Source: an uncultured Ignavibacteria bacterium (GTDB lineage: Bacteria; Bacteroidota; Ignavibacteria; Tepidaquicellales; Tepidaquicellaceae). Taken from it: a stretch of 64,000 nt of DNA. Every line of letters starts with the position of its first letter. Position 1 is the first letter of the stretch. The stretch covers positions 37,019 to 101,018 of the forward strand of contig CALJIG010000035.1 of the NCBI GenBank assembly GCA_937974175.1, read 5' to 3'. A program made the position numbers and the translations under genes. Positions 8,443 to 17,277 of this stretch are shown one piece after another. Below the pieces are notes generated by a model. That model was given only the letters and a program-made list of their open reading frames with translations, searched no databases and was not told the DNA's origin.

Positions 8443-9861
8443 ATGATGAGAACAAAAATTATACTTTTGTTTCTTTTTGCTGCAAATTTTTCCTTTGCGC
8501 AATTTGATGATATACTGAAAAAAACCATAGGAAGTAAAGATGCATGGATACCGGGAAAATCTATTACTTCCTCTATTAATGATGCACTTCCTACTGTTAG
8601 CATGCTGGATTTTTTAAACGGTGTAGAACCTGAAGCCTTGCCTGACCTTACCGATATGAAACCCGGCTACTACCGCGGCGATATTCAATCTTACTGTTTG
8701 CATGCCGGGACTTACGGTCCTACAAAAGGCAATGGTTATTTAATAGGGCCTTTGCTTGGTAAAAATGCCGACATAGTTGAAAGTGTTCTGAATAAATCAG
8801 TGTCACATCCGGAAATAAAGCAGCGTGATATACAGCTGTTACTATGGGCAATCGAATCCGGTACAAAATTTGATGACCTTCAGATGGAATTAAAACTTAG
8901 AGTAAAACCGCTTCTGAGTACCTCAGATTTAGTTAGACTTAATGCAGATATTAATGATGCTCTCGATCTATTGCCTGGTGAACTTGTTTCCCTTGCAAAA
9001 TTCTACAGTGGAATGCGCGATGTTATAAAAAATCCTAAATCTTCCTATGAAGATGTTGAAAGACTTGCTGTAAATACAACCGGAGTTGAAGTCGATTTAA
9101 AGGAAAATATAGATGAAGGTAAATGGGCTTATATTGGTGATAACTATTTCATAAGAACTTTTCCTGTTTCCTACCCGACAACAACTTTAGAAATTCTATG
9201 CCTGCCGCTGGTAAAAATATTGCGCGACAGCAAAAATAGAATTATAAACATAACAGGAAACGGTTATACGACTGAAATTGAATATGATGATGCACCAGGC
9301 AGAGATATATTATCAACATCCGGCAATCCTGATATGCCGATTTGGAGATTCAAAAAACTGACTTTCACGAATGATGGAGACCAGGTTATAATTGAAAACA
9401 GAGGCTGGATTATTCGCGATAGCGGAAAGCCGATATCAGGAAGTACCGGTCAGGGTATAACAATGGAAACAGATAATGAACTCAACACTCCAACATACGA
9501 TAGATACATGCGCAGATACAATTCTAATCTTTCAGGAAATGATGAATTAAAAAAATCAATAAGCTCATTAAAGAAAAATAAAGGTCAGGGAGAAAAAGAA
9601 AGCATAAGTGATTTTAATCCGGATAAAGATATTCATGACGGGTTGAAAGCTGCAACAAATCCAACCGATTTTAAAAATAAAAGTAAGTGGTTTCATAATA
9701 ATCTGAGCAATACACTTGCTGCATGGAAATGCTCGATAGCTGCTTTAGGAGGAGGAAGCTGCGAACCAACTCCGCCAAAGCCGCCGCTCCCAAAGTTTCC
9801 ATCATTGCCGTCAAATCCCGGAAAGCAAAGGCTTGCAAACTCAAACAGAGCTGCGCAATAA
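8443..9861 (+). CDS. Secreted protein of unknown function
   Basis: I choose the ATG at 8443 (a second ATG follows at once), because it begins directly with a signal peptide MMRTKIILLFLFAANFSFAQ; an earlier TTG at 8413 would place ten residues before it. The mature protein of about 450 residues is soluble-looking. One section (about 75-135) reads YYRGDIQSYCLHAGTYGPTK and DIQLLLWAIESGTKFDDL, which may be a small helical domain. A later section holds a beta-rich segment (YTTEIEYDD, WRFKKLTFTNDGDQVIIENRGW). The tail is rich in Pro and Lys (PTPPKPPLPKFPSLPSNPGK) and contains two Cys. No sorting domain or known family is recognised. The gene stands alone and ends in a good terminator. Confidence 0.7.
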   Translation: MMRTKIILLFLFAANFSFAQFDDILKKTIGSKDAWIPGKSITSSINDALPTVSMLDFLNGVEPEALPDLTDMKPGYYRGDIQSYCLHAGTYGPTKGNGYLIGPLLGKNADIVESVLNKSVSHPEIKQRDIQLLLWAIESGTKFDDLQMELKLRVKPLLSTSDLVRLNADINDALDLLPGELVSLAKFYSGMRDVIKNPKSSYEDVERLAVNTTGVEVDLKENIDEGKWAYIGDNYFIRTFPVSYPTTTLEILCLPLVKILRDSKNRIINITGNGYTTEIEYDDAPGRDILSTSGNPDMPIWRFKKLTFTNDGDQVIIENRGWIIRDSGKPISGSTGQGITMETDNELNTPTYDRYMRRYNSNLSGNDELKKSISSLKKNKGQGEKESISDFNPDKDIHDGLKAATNPTDFKNKSKWFHNNLSNTLAAWKCSIAALGGGSCEPTPPKPPLPKFPSLPSNPGKQRLANSNRAAQ

Positions 9862-9889
9862 ATTAGTCTTTAGAACTTAGTATAATATT

Positions 9890-9926
9890 AATCCCGTTTA
9901 GTAATAACTAAGCGGGATTTTTTTTT
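9890..9926 (+). terminator. Rho-independent terminator
   Basis: AATCCCG (9890-9896) pairs with CGGGATT (9913-9919), with inner TTTAGT/ACTAAG pairing extending the stem, and nine T follow. Confidence 0.85.
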
Positions 9927-9944
9927 CCTATTACTACTAATAGG
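9927..9944. repeat. Palindrome CCTATTA-CTAC-TAATAGG, copy 1
   Basis: A 7-bp inverted repeat around CTAC, followed by GGAA. A second, longer copy lies at 49165-49184 at the head of the other repeat island, with the same sequence CCTATTACTACTAATAGGGA. Confidence 0.7.
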
Positions 9945-10029
9945 GAACATCATCTTTTTTTTCTTGACATGACTTGTTATATTAGATGAGTATGTTTTTG
10001 TGAATGAAGAAATGCAGCGGGCGGGCTCA

Positions 10030-10100
10030 GAATGTTACAATAATGTTACAGCTCAGAATTTATAATTCAGAATTTATAATTCAGAATTCAGAATCTATAA
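10030..10100. repeat. Direct repeat AATGTTACAAT and heptamer array (TTCAGAA family)
   Basis: At 10031-10049 the 11-base unit AATGTTACAAT is repeated almost twice. From 10058 to 10100 the sequence follows a 7-base period made of TTTATAA and TTCAGAA units. No open reading frame of quality crosses this part of the 860-base gap between 9861 and 10722. Confidence 0.6.
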
Positions 10101-10204
10101 AAAATCCGTCAAAAATTCATCAAAAATCCTGAATGACGAAAAAACAAAATTTCGGCACCGAAGGTTCGCCTTGGCGAATTGTTTTTACAACACAATTGGA
10201 AAGA

Positions 10205-10519
10205 AAACCCGACTTTTTTCCGACCAAATTCAATTAAGATTTTAGATCTAAGATTTGAATTTTGTGTTAATTTTGTGTTTTTGTGTTTTAGTGGCAAATA
10301 AAACCCGACCAAAATCCGACCAAATTCATTTAAGATTTTTGATTTAAGATTAAAATTTTGTTCAATTTTGTGTTTTTGTGTTTTAGTGGCAAATAAAACC
10401 CGACCATTATCCGACCAAATTCATTTATGATCTTTGATTTAAGGTTTCAATTTTGTGTTATTTTTGAGGTTTTATGTTTTAGTGGAAAATAAAACCCGAC
10501 CAAAATCCGACCAAAATCA
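10205..10519. repeat. 96-bp tandem repeat, about 3.3 copies
   Basis: Copies start with AAACCCGAC at 10205, 10301, 10396 and 10492, giving periods of 96, 95 and 96 bases. Each unit reads from the CCGACCAAATTCA part through a TTTAAGAT-type part to TTTTGTGTTTTAGTGGCAAAT. Copies 1-3 are full with scattered changes; the fourth stops after about 28 bases. The part ending TTTTAGTGGCAAAT resembles one arm of the inverted repeats around the MerR gene (46100-47063). The open frames within it are not credible genes. Confidence 0.8.
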
Positions 10520-10550
10520 AATTTGAAATTTGGAATTTGGAATTCGTAAT
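10519..10550. repeat. Heptamer array AAATTTG/GAATTTG
   Basis: Units at 10519, 10526, 10533 and 10540 read AAATTTG, AAATTTG, GAATTTG and GAATTCG, a strict 7-base period. Confidence 0.65.
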
Positions 10551-10605
10551 TGAAAAAGAATCCGACTTTTTACAATTTTTAAATAGAAAGAAGGTTAAAA
10601 AGAAA

Positions 10606-10715
10606 AATGTTACAATAATGTTACATATGAAATCTGAAATCTGAAATCTGAAATCTGAAGAATGTGACAATAATGTTACTCTTACCTTCTACTTTATACT
10701 TGCTACTTTATACTT
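10606..10715. repeat. AATGTTACAATAATG motifs and two heptamer arrays behind the EamA gene
   Basis: AATGTTACAATAATGTTAC (about 10607) and AATGTGACAATAATGTTAC (about 10661) flank an array of TGAAATC units at 10628-10660. A second array at 10688-10715 has four units TCTACTT, TATACTT, GCTACTT, TATACTT and stops 6 bases before the stop codon of the minus-strand EamA gene (10722). The same four-unit array recurs behind the DUF4097 gene at 48150-48177. Confidence 0.7.
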
Positions 10716-10721
10716 TAAAAA

Positions 10722-11624
10722 TTAATGATGTATAGGATGAGCTAACGCTGCGCTATTTTTATTCCGCTGATAGATGCTCCACCCGGCTCCGGCAAGGACA
10801 ACAACTGCTCCGATAATCTGCAGATGATGAACTCCCTGACCAAGGAAAACAATACTGTAAAAAATAGTAAGAGGAACGCTGAAGAAAGTATAGACCATAG
10901 CCGATGATGCGCCGACCTCACTGATGCATTTATAATATGAGCCGAATACAACTGCTCCGCCGATAACGCCGACAAATGCAAGCATCATATAATTATTAAG
11001 ACCGAGCGAAGCCCATGGAGTGGACTGAATACTTGCAAATGAAAATGGAATGAGGACAACTAAACCGAAGAATGCAAGCAATGCCGTGAAAGCTGCCGGA
11101 TGGTATTTTTTGCTGATATCACTTACAAGCACAGAGCTGAATGAAATAAGTACGGCAGATATAATCATTAGTGTATCGCCGGATAAGCTGCCGCTGCCGT
11201 GATGCATACCGCCGAGCGTAGAAATTACAACTCCGGCAATTGCAACCAGTGCACCGGCAAAAGCAGGCCATGACCATTTTTCCAGGCGGAATATAACGGC
11301 AAAAATCATTGAGAATATAGGAGCGGTGTTGAAAATTATTGAGCCTTGCGTAGCTGAAGTTTCCTGAAGTCCTGTTGCGATAGTGTATGAATAGAGACCG
11401 AAGTTAAGTCCGCCTGCAAGCGCGATGATAAGTAGTTCTTTGACAGGTATCTTCTTCCATTTTTTCCAGAATGTTGCCAGCAGAGCCATCGATATTATAA
11501 TAAGAAGAACACGAACAGATGCAACTACACCGCTTTCAATACCTTTAAGCATATGCAGAAAAAGATAATTGAAGCTTACCAGAACGGCAAACAATAGTCC
11601 GTACTTATTCAGGAATTTGCTCAA
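10722..11624 (-). CDS. EamA-family (drug/metabolite) transporter
   Basis: This 300-residue inner-membrane protein has ten predicted membrane helices in two EamA halves, the layout of the drug/metabolite transporter superfamily. Typical features are GGLNFGLYSYTIATGLQETSA and FNTAPIFSMIFAVIFRLEKWS in the first half and VYTFFSVPLTIFYSIVFLGQ in the second. The substrate cannot be told from sequence. It starts with TTG at 11624 (MSKFLNKYG). A second EamA transporter, not closely similar, lies at 51222-52112. It is a single-gene unit; the upstream neighbour ends in its own terminator at 11705-11746. Confidence 0.88.
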   Translation of the reverse strand: MSKFLNKYGLLFAVLVSFNYLFLHMLKGIESGVVASVRVLLIIISMALLATFWKKWKKIPVKELLIIALAGGLNFGLYSYTIATGLQETSATQGSIIFNTAPIFSMIFAVIFRLEKWSWPAFAGALVAIAGVVISTLGGMHHGSGSLSGDTLMIISAVLISFSSVLVSDISKKYHPAAFTALLAFFGLVVLIPFSFASIQSTPWASLGLNNYMMLAFVGVIGGAVVFGSYYKCISEVGASSAMVYTFFSVPLTIFYSIVFLGQGVHHLQIIGAVVVLAGAGWSIYQRNKNSAALAHPIHH

Positions 11625-11704
11625 AGTTATCCCCCGATAATTATTTGAATGATTTCAAAGATGAAATGAAGTTTGAGCAATTTAGTGTTTTGAAATCAAT
11701 AATA

Positions 11705-11746
11705 CAAAATAAAAACCCGCTGACAATATTTACTTTATCAACGGGT
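11705..11746 (-). terminator. Rho-independent terminator of the 136-residue protein gene
   Basis: On the minus strand ACCCGTTGA (11746-11738) pairs with TCAGCGGGT (11723-11715) over 9 positions with one G-U pair, followed by TTTTTATTTTG. Confidence 0.75.
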
Positions 11747-11796
11747 CTAAGGAAAGGAAAAGGAATGAAAAAAAATTGTTACCGGGTTATTATATT

Positions 11797-12207
11797 TTAA
11801 TATACCAGGCCGCCCGGAGCAGCACTCATATAGAATAAAGGATTAGTTGCTATTATATCGTTGAACTCTCTTAACTGAGAAAAATTTACATTGGAGCATT
11901 TGAAAGAAAGCAGTTCGTTATTATCTTCGTATAAAATTACCATTACTTCGTTGTCGTTCACTTTCTGAAATGTGAATTTCATTTCTGTACCTTTAGATGA
12001 CTTTTTTGTAATCTTTATAAAGGGTTTTTCGAGTTTGTTGAATTCTACTGACATGGTATTTGAGTTTATAGGGTTAATTAATTTGCTTCTAATTCCCTTA
12101 TATTCACTTTCCGTGCCAAAAAAAATCGATAAAATAAGCCATATTAGAAAGATTTTATATAGGATGGATAAAATAAAGAGTAGTGAGATTACTGTGTTGG
12201 GAAACAA
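11797..12207 (-). CDS. Small protein of unknown function with N-terminal hydrophobic segment
   Basis: The 136-residue frame begins with a hydrophobic stretch (VISLLFILSILYKIFLIWLI) that is either a membrane anchor or an uncleaved signal, followed by a soluble part with alternating strands (FIKITKKSSKGTEMKFTFQ, VMVILYEDNNELLSFKC). No family is recognised. The only usable start is a TTG at 12207, and this codon lies inside the T run of the pckG terminator (12206-12238), so its own transcript would need either read-through or a start very close to the codon. The gene may be a fragment or poorly expressed. Similar hairpins with ACCCG/CGGGT ends stand on both sides of it. Confidence 0.55.
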   Translation of the reverse strand: MFPNTVISLLFILSILYKIFLIWLILSIFFGTESEYKGIRSKLINPINSNTMSVEFNKLEKPFIKITKKSSKGTEMKFTFQKVNDNEVMVILYEDNNELLSFKCSNVNFSQLREFNDIIATNPLFYMSAAPGGLVY

Positions 12208-12238
12208 AAAACCCGCTTAAGATTATTCTCAAACGGGT
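12206..12238 (-). terminator. Rho-independent terminator downstream of pckG
   Basis: On the minus strand ACCCGTTTGAGA and TCTTAAGCGGGT form a 12-bp stem (two G-U pairs) with a 4-base loop, followed by six T at the left edge. It lies 48 bases beyond the pckG stop codon. Confidence 0.85.
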
Positions 12239-12260
12239 CTTTATTAATATATATGTTATC

Positions 12261-12283
12261 TGAAACCTGAAACCTGAAATCTG
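12261..12283. repeat. Heptamer array TGAAAYC behind pckG
   Basis: Units TGAAACC, TGAAACC, TGAAATC occupy 12261-12281, directly 3' of the pckG stop codon at 12286. They match the TGAAATC array at 10628-10660. Confidence 0.6.
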
Positions 12284-12285
12284 GG

Positions 12286-14031
12286 TTATCCGATTCTTTT
12301 TTCAAGTGCATGGTACTCATCCCACATTTCCTTAGGAAGAGCATCACCGACTTTTTCAAAGAATTCTTTCATACCGGGAAGTTCGCCTTTCCAGTTTTCA
12401 TTTTTAACTTCGAGTGCTTTTTCAACTTGTTCTTTTGTCATATCAAGACCTGTGGTATCAAGTCCGCCAGTTGTCGGTACGTTACCTATTGCAGTTTTAA
12501 CTGCTTCGGTTTTGCCATTTAGTCTTTCGTAAACCCATTTAAGAACTCTGGCGTTCTCGCCGAATCCGGGCCATAAGAACTTGCCGTTCTCATCTGTTCT
12601 GAACCAGTTAATGTGGAAAATCTTTGGAGCTTTATCTCCGAGCTTCTTGCCCATATCGAGCCAGTGCTGGAAGTAATCTCCTGCATTGTAACCTATGAAA
12701 GGAAGCATTGCAAACGGGTCGCGTCTTATTACACCAACTGCTCCTGTTGCTGCTGCTGTTGTTTCAGATGACATTGTTGCGCCGACGAATACACCATGCT
12801 GCCAGTCGAATGATTCATATACAAGCGGAACGTTTGTGGCTCTTCTTGCTCCGAATAAAATTGCATCGATTGGAACTCCCATAGGGTTTTCGAATTCAGA
12901 TGAAATACACGGACATTGAGCTGCAGGTGCTGTGAAGCGTGAGTTCGGGTGAGCGGCATTGCCTTCACCTGTATAATCTCTTCCCTGCCAGTCTTTCATT
13001 CCTTCAGGTTTCTCTTTTGTGAATCCTTCCCACCATGGTTCATTCTCTTTTGTAAGAGCAACGTTGGTAAAGATTGCATTCTTATGAAGTGATGCAATTG
13101 CATTCGGATTTGTCTTTGGGTTTGTGCCGGGAGCTACGCCGAAGAATCCTGCTTCAGGATTAATAGCATATAATCTGCCGTCTTCGCCGATATACATCCA
13201 TGCGATATCATCGCCGACTGTTTTTACTTTATAGCCCTGATCTTCAAGAGCTGATACCATCATAGCAAGATTGGTCTTTCCGCATGCAGAAGGTAAAGCA
13301 GCGGTGATGTATGATTTCTTACCGTCAGGAGTTTCAAGTTCAAGGATAAGCATGTGCTCAGCCATCCAGCCTTCCTGCTTAGCAAGCCATGAAGCAATAC
13401 GAAGAGCAAAGCATTTCTTACCAAGTAATGCATTACCGCCGTAACCTGAACCAACAGACCATATCAAATACTCTTCAGGGAAATGAGCAATATATCTTCT
13501 ATCAGGATTACAGTCTGCGACTGAATGAAGACCTGCAACGTAATCGTATTCATCTTTCATCTGGTCTAGAGCTTTCTGCCCCATTCTCGTCATGATTTTC
13601 ATATTGGCAACTACATATGGTGAGTCGGTAAGTTCAACGCCTACTTTAGAAGCAGGAGCGCCAAGCGGACCCATTACGTAAGGCACAACGTACATAGTAC
13701 GTCCCTTCATGCAGCCGTCATAAATTCCTTTCATTATTTCTTTCATCTCTTCAGGCGATTTCCAATTATTTGTGACACCGGCATCCTTTTTATCTTTAGT
13801 ACAAATAAATGTACAGTGTTCTACACGTGCTACGTCGTTTGGATTTGAATATGATAAATAACTGTTCGGATAAGTTTCCTCATTGAGTTTATGGAAAGTA
13901 CCATCTTCAAGCATTTTATTTACGAGCATTTGATATTCTTCATCTGAACCGTTGCACCAATAAATGGCATCGGGTTTACAAAGATCAGCGCATTCCTGCA
14001 CCCAATCTTTCAACTTCATTGAGTAAGGCAT
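12286..14031 (-). CDS. pckG: Phosphoenolpyruvate carboxykinase (GTP)
   Basis: This cytoplasmic enzyme interconverts oxaloacetate plus GTP with phosphoenolpyruvate, CO2 and GDP, the entry step of gluconeogenesis. The GTP-dependent type is shown by the kinase-1a loop S248-A-C-G-K-T-N254, with the active-site Cys250 unique to this class, by the KTVGDDIAWM kinase-2 motif and by FGARRATNVPLVYES and QHGVFVGATMSSET. At 581 residues it is slightly short of the usual 600 or so but begins and ends normally. GGAG at 14037-14040 is a good ribosome site 5-6 bases before the ATG. It stands alone, with its own terminator. Confidence 0.96.
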   Translation of the reverse strand: MPYSMKLKDWVQECADLCKPDAIYWCNGSDEEYQMLVNKMLEDGTFHKLNEETYPNSYLSYSNPNDVARVEHCTFICTKDKKDAGVTNNWKSPEEMKEIMKGIYDGCMKGRTMYVVPYVMGPLGAPASKVGVELTDSPYVVANMKIMTRMGQKALDQMKDEYDYVAGLHSVADCNPDRRYIAHFPEEYLIWSVGSGYGGNALLGKKCFALRIASWLAKQEGWMAEHMLILELETPDGKKSYITAALPSACGKTNLAMMVSALEDQGYKVKTVGDDIAWMYIGEDGRLYAINPEAGFFGVAPGTNPKTNPNAIASLHKNAIFTNVALTKENEPWWEGFTKEKPEGMKDWQGRDYTGEGNAAHPNSRFTAPAAQCPCISSEFENPMGVPIDAILFGARRATNVPLVYESFDWQHGVFVGATMSSETTAAATGAVGVIRRDPFAMLPFIGYNAGDYFQHWLDMGKKLGDKAPKIFHINWFRTDENGKFLWPGFGENARVLKWVYERLNGKTEAVKTAIGNVPTTGGLDTTGLDMTKEQVEKALEVKNENWKGELPGMKEFFEKVGDALPKEMWDEYHALEKRIG

Positions 14032-14104
14032 TTTTTCTCCTGTGGTTTTATATGTTTTAGTGAATAAAAAATTTTAATGTATTATTATGAATAAACTGCA
14101 CTTG

Positions 14105-15235
14105 CTAAACATCATCTTTCTTAACTTTTTTCTTAGGTGTTAATATCTTCTTTATCTTATGCGTATATAAGTTTTCTTTTTTAATATCTGTTATTGAACT
14201 CTGATTATAACTCATTAATATCGCTACCGGCCGCGTGGATTCAAAATTCATAAGGACAATTTTTATCATGCTCATTATCGGAATAGAAAGTATCATACCC
14301 ATTACTCCCCATACATAACCCCACATTATCAAAGATAATAATAATAATATTGGACTTAAATCCAATTTATCCCCCAAAACCTGAGGCTCTATAATATTGC
14401 CGACAACGTTTGCCAGTACAATTAAAATGATAAGTATCACAATTGCAGTTCCAAAGCTATCGAATTGCACCAGCGCTGTCATGAACGGCAGTATAGTTGC
14501 AATCATAGAACCAATCGTAGGAATGTAATGCATCAGAAAAGACAGGAATGCCCATACAATATAAAAATCAACATCGAATAACCAGAGAATTATACCTATT
14601 AGAATAGCGTGCAAAAGATTTATAACTGTCTTCCCAACGATATACCTTCGCACGTCAAGAAAAATATCGCCCATCGTATTAGCGATTCTTCTTGCGCGCT
14701 CTTCCGAGAAAGCTCTTAGCACTCTGCGTTTTAAACTTCCTAGCTCAGAAAGAATAAAAATTACATAAATAAGAATAAGCACAAAATCACCGAATATACT
14801 GGCAATGCCGGTGAATACCGAAGTTATCCATCCCTGAACTGAGCTATCCTGAATTATATTTTTCAGATTCATCGATTCCCTTAGAGCTATAGCATCTATT
14901 CCGTAATTTTTGAGATTATCTGCAGCATATTGCAGTAACAAGTTAAACTTATCCTGATATTTAGGAATTCCGGCAGTGAATGGGCCAACACTTGTAAGTA
15001 TAAATACACTTACAATGTTTGCAATTATAACTATAGTAAGTATTACAATTACTATGGCTAAAAATGATGGTACTCTTTTCTTTTTTAGTAATTCAAAGAA
15101 CGGTTCAAATATAAATGCTATAATGATTGCTATAAAAAACGGCAGCAGTATTGCCTGCAGCGTTTTTAATGCAAAAACGGATACACCCAGAATAAAAAGG
15201 ACGGCGGCAACTTTCAGGACTTTACTATCTTTCAT
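14105..15235 (-). CDS. AI-2E family transporter
   Basis: This 376-residue inner-membrane protein belongs to the AI-2E/PerM family. Members include exporters of autoinducer-2 but also sodium/proton antiporters and proteins of unknown cargo. Visible family features are the opening pair of membrane helices (ALKTLQAILLPFFIAIIIAF), the amphipathic middle (IVGKTVINLLHAILIGIILW) and the conserved FLMHYIPTIGSMIATILP followed by GNIIEPQVLGDKLDLSP. The tail is basic (KKILTPKKKVKKDD). It starts 9 bases after the queC stop and is probably the third gene of an operon with queC and the CoA-transferase. Cargo unknown. Confidence 0.88.
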   Translation of the reverse strand: MKDSKVLKVAAVLFILGVSVFALKTLQAILLPFFIAIIIAFIFEPFFELLKKKRVPSFLAIVIVILTIVIIANIVSVFILTSVGPFTAGIPKYQDKFNLLLQYAADNLKNYGIDAIALRESMNLKNIIQDSSVQGWITSVFTGIASIFGDFVLILIYVIFILSELGSLKRRVLRAFSEERARRIANTMGDIFLDVRRYIVGKTVINLLHAILIGIILWLFDVDFYIVWAFLSFLMHYIPTIGSMIATILPFMTALVQFDSFGTAIVILIILIVLANVVGNIIEPQVLGDKLDLSPILLLLSLIMWGYVWGVMGMILSIPIMSMIKIVLMNFESTRPVAILMSYNQSSITDIKKENLYTHKIKKILTPKKKVKKDDV

Positions 15236-15244
15236 TAGACAAGT

Positions 15245-15949
15245 TTAGTTGTAAAATGGTCGTTTCTTATATGGAATGGGGTCTTCCTTTTTTGCTAGCT
15301 GAAATCCTCTGAGCCTCAATGCGCAGCTATCGCACTCACCGCAAGCCTCAGTATTACTTTTATAACAAGACCATGAGAGATGAACCGGTGATTTCATCTG
15401 CATGGATTTTAAAACAATATCTTTCTTGGATAAATTTATTATAGGTGTTTCTATTTTTATTTTTGTTGAAGGCTTCGTTCCCTTCTCTATCATTTTATTG
15501 TAAGCATCAAAAAAATCTTTTCTGCAGTCAGGATATCCGCTGGAATCTTCTTCCACTGCTCCTATATAAATATGCTTTGCGCCAATTACTTCTGCCCAGC
15601 TTGTCGCAATTGCAAGTATGTTAGCATTGCGGAAAGGGACATAAGAATTCGGAACATTTTTATTTTTAGAGCTGACCTTTTGCAAATTAGCTTTTTCGAT
15701 TTTAATATGCGTGTCAGTTAGTGATGAACCTCCGATTTCTCTAAGGTATCTTATATCAACAACTAATCTTTTTTTGACATGATAATATCTTGCAATATCC
15801 TTGAAAGCTTTCAGTTCTCTTTTCTCTGTTTTCTGCCCATAGTTTATGTGCAGAAAGGCAAGTTCATATTTTTTTGAAGCATAGGCAGCGGTTAGTGCGC
15901 TGTCCATTCCGCCGCTTACAAGTACAATTGCCAGTTCTTTTTTACTCAA
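15245..15949 (-). CDS. queC: 7-cyano-7-deazaguanine synthase QueC
   Basis: QueC converts 7-carboxy-7-deazaguanine, ammonia and ATP to preQ0, the precursor of queuosine in tRNA. The ATP pyrophosphatase loop is S12-G-G-M-D-S17, and the zinc site is C195, C203, C206, C209 (SCYKSNTEACGECDSC). NSYVPFRNANILAIATSWAE and YIGAVEEDSSGYPDCR are typical of the family. At 234 residues the length is normal. It starts with TTG at 15949, 17 bases after the CoA-transferase. The partner gene queD lies at 40161-40568; queE and folE are not in the window. Confidence 0.94.
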   Translation of the reverse strand: MSKKELAIVLVSGGMDSALTAAYASKKYELAFLHINYGQKTEKRELKAFKDIARYYHVKKRLVVDIRYLREIGGSSLTDTHIKIEKANLQKVSSKNKNVPNSYVPFRNANILAIATSWAEVIGAKHIYIGAVEEDSSGYPDCRKDFFDAYNKMIEKGTKPSTKIKIETPIINLSKKDIVLKSMQMKSPVHLSWSCYKSNTEACGECDSCALRLRGFQLAKKEDPIPYKKRPFYN

Positions 15950-15966
15950 ATTTTCAAATACGGAAA

Positions 15967-17277
15967 TTAATTCAAATAATTTAATTCTTTTGCTCTTTGC
16001 GTTAATTCATCTCTGAAATTAGGATGAGCAATATTTATCAATAACTCAGCTCTTTGTCTTAATGTCTTGCCGAATAAATCTGCAATACCAAATTCAGTAA
16101 TCACAAAATGAACATCTCCTCTTGAAGTTGTAACACCTGCGCCCGGAGTTAAGAACGGCTTAATCTTGGAAATTGTATCACCTTTTGCAGTTGATGCAAA
16201 TGCCATAATAGGTTTGCCGTTTTTGCTTCTTGCCGAACCGCGGATAAAATCAACCTGTCCGCCGAATCCCGAATAAATTTTATGTCCGATTGAATCTGCG
16301 CAAACTTGTCCCGTGATATCTACTTCTATACATGAATTTATTGAAATCATATTATCGTTTCTTGCAATTGTAAACGGATCGTTAACAAACTTAGACGTTC
16401 TGAATTCAATCAGAGAATTATCATCAATATAATCGAATATTTTTTTCGTTCCGATGACAAAGCTGGAAACTACTTTTCCCGGCAGTAATGTCTTTCTGTC
16501 ACCGTTAACTACTCCAAGTTCTATCAAATCTATTAAGCTGTCTGAGAACATTTCAGTATGAATTCCTAAGTCATTCTTTTCTCTCAAATAAGGAAGAACT
16601 GCATCGGGAATAGCGCCGATTCCCATTTGTAAAGTATCGCCGTCTTTAATTAAAGTAGAAATATTTTCAGCTATTTTTCTGTAAACAGCTTTTTCTTCTT
16701 TGCCCATATTCGGGTCAACCATAGGGAGTTCAGGCAATGCGATATCACACTCAACTATATAATCAATTTTATCTATGTGAATAAAGTTGTCTCCAAGCAC
16801 TCTCGGCATCTGCTTATTCAACTGTGCAACTATAACCTTTGAATTTTCCGCAGCTACTTTTGAGCATTCGTTGCTTACACCAAATGAACAATATCCGTGC
16901 GCATCAGGCATCGAGAGATGTAAAAAGCACACATCAATCGGAAACCTGCCGCTTTCAAACAATATTGGAATTTCAGATAAGAATATCGGGGTGAAATCTG
17001 CTTTGCCGGCTTGTACTGCTTTTCTAACGTTGTTGCCTGTAAAAAGTGCATTATGACGGAAATGGCCTTCCATATGTGGCTCGACATAAGGTGCGGTTGT
17101 AAATGATGTTAAATGGCAAATTTCTACATTGTTAAGCTCATTATATCTGTTGCAAAGTGCTTTTACGAGTAATTCGGGATAACAGCTATTAGCGTGCAAA
17201 TATACTCTATCGCCTGATTTTACAATTTCAACGGCTTTTTCGGGATTTACAATTCTGTTTGCGAAGTCGTGTATCAT
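15967..17277 (-). CDS. Acetyl-CoA hydrolase/CoA-transferase family protein
   Basis: The 436-residue enzyme belongs to the cat1/4-hydroxybutyrate CoA-transferase family, which moves CoA between acyl-CoA and a carboxylic acid (often acetate) or hydrolyses acetyl-CoA. Visible features are GDRVYLHANSCYPELLVKAL near the N terminus, LQMGIGAIPDAVLPYL (about 216-231) and the likely catalytic glutamate E242 in GIHTEMFSDS. The C-terminal part has GFGGQVDFIRGSARSKNGK and VVTEFGIADL-like VITEFGIADLFGK. The sequence alone does not decide between butyrate, propionate, 4-hydroxybutyrate or succinate use. It heads a probable operon with queC and the AI-2E gene, with no obvious metabolic link. Confidence 0.88.
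   Translation of the reverse strand: MIHDFANRIVNPEKAVEIVKSGDRVYLHANSCYPELLVKALCNRYNELNNVEICHLTSFTTAPYVEPHMEGHFRHNALFTGNNVRKAVQAGKADFTPIFLSEIPILFESGRFPIDVCFLHLSMPDAHGYCSFGVSNECSKVAAENSKVIVAQLNKQMPRVLGDNFIHIDKIDYIVECDIALPELPMVDPNMGKEEKAVYRKIAENISTLIKDGDTLQMGIGAIPDAVLPYLREKNDLGIHTEMFSDSLIDLIELGVVNGDRKTLLPGKVVSSFVIGTKKIFDYIDDNSLIEFRTSKFVNDPFTIARNDNMISINSCIEVDITGQVCADSIGHKIYSGFGGQVDFIRGSARSKNGKPIMAFASTAKGDTISKIKPFLTPGAGVTTSRGDVHFVITEFGIADLFGKTLRQRAELLINIAHPNFRDELTQRAKELNYLN

Noticed and set aside
9964..9993. TTGACA at 9964-9969 as a promoter
   Set aside because: The only TATA-like sequence (TATATT) is about 10 bases away, too close, and no gene follows on that strand.
10109..10312. Minus-strand open frame of 67 residues in the repeat island
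   Set aside because: It runs through the 96-bp tandem repeat, has no ribosome site and its composition follows the repeat, so it is not a credible gene. The same holds for 10479-10670.
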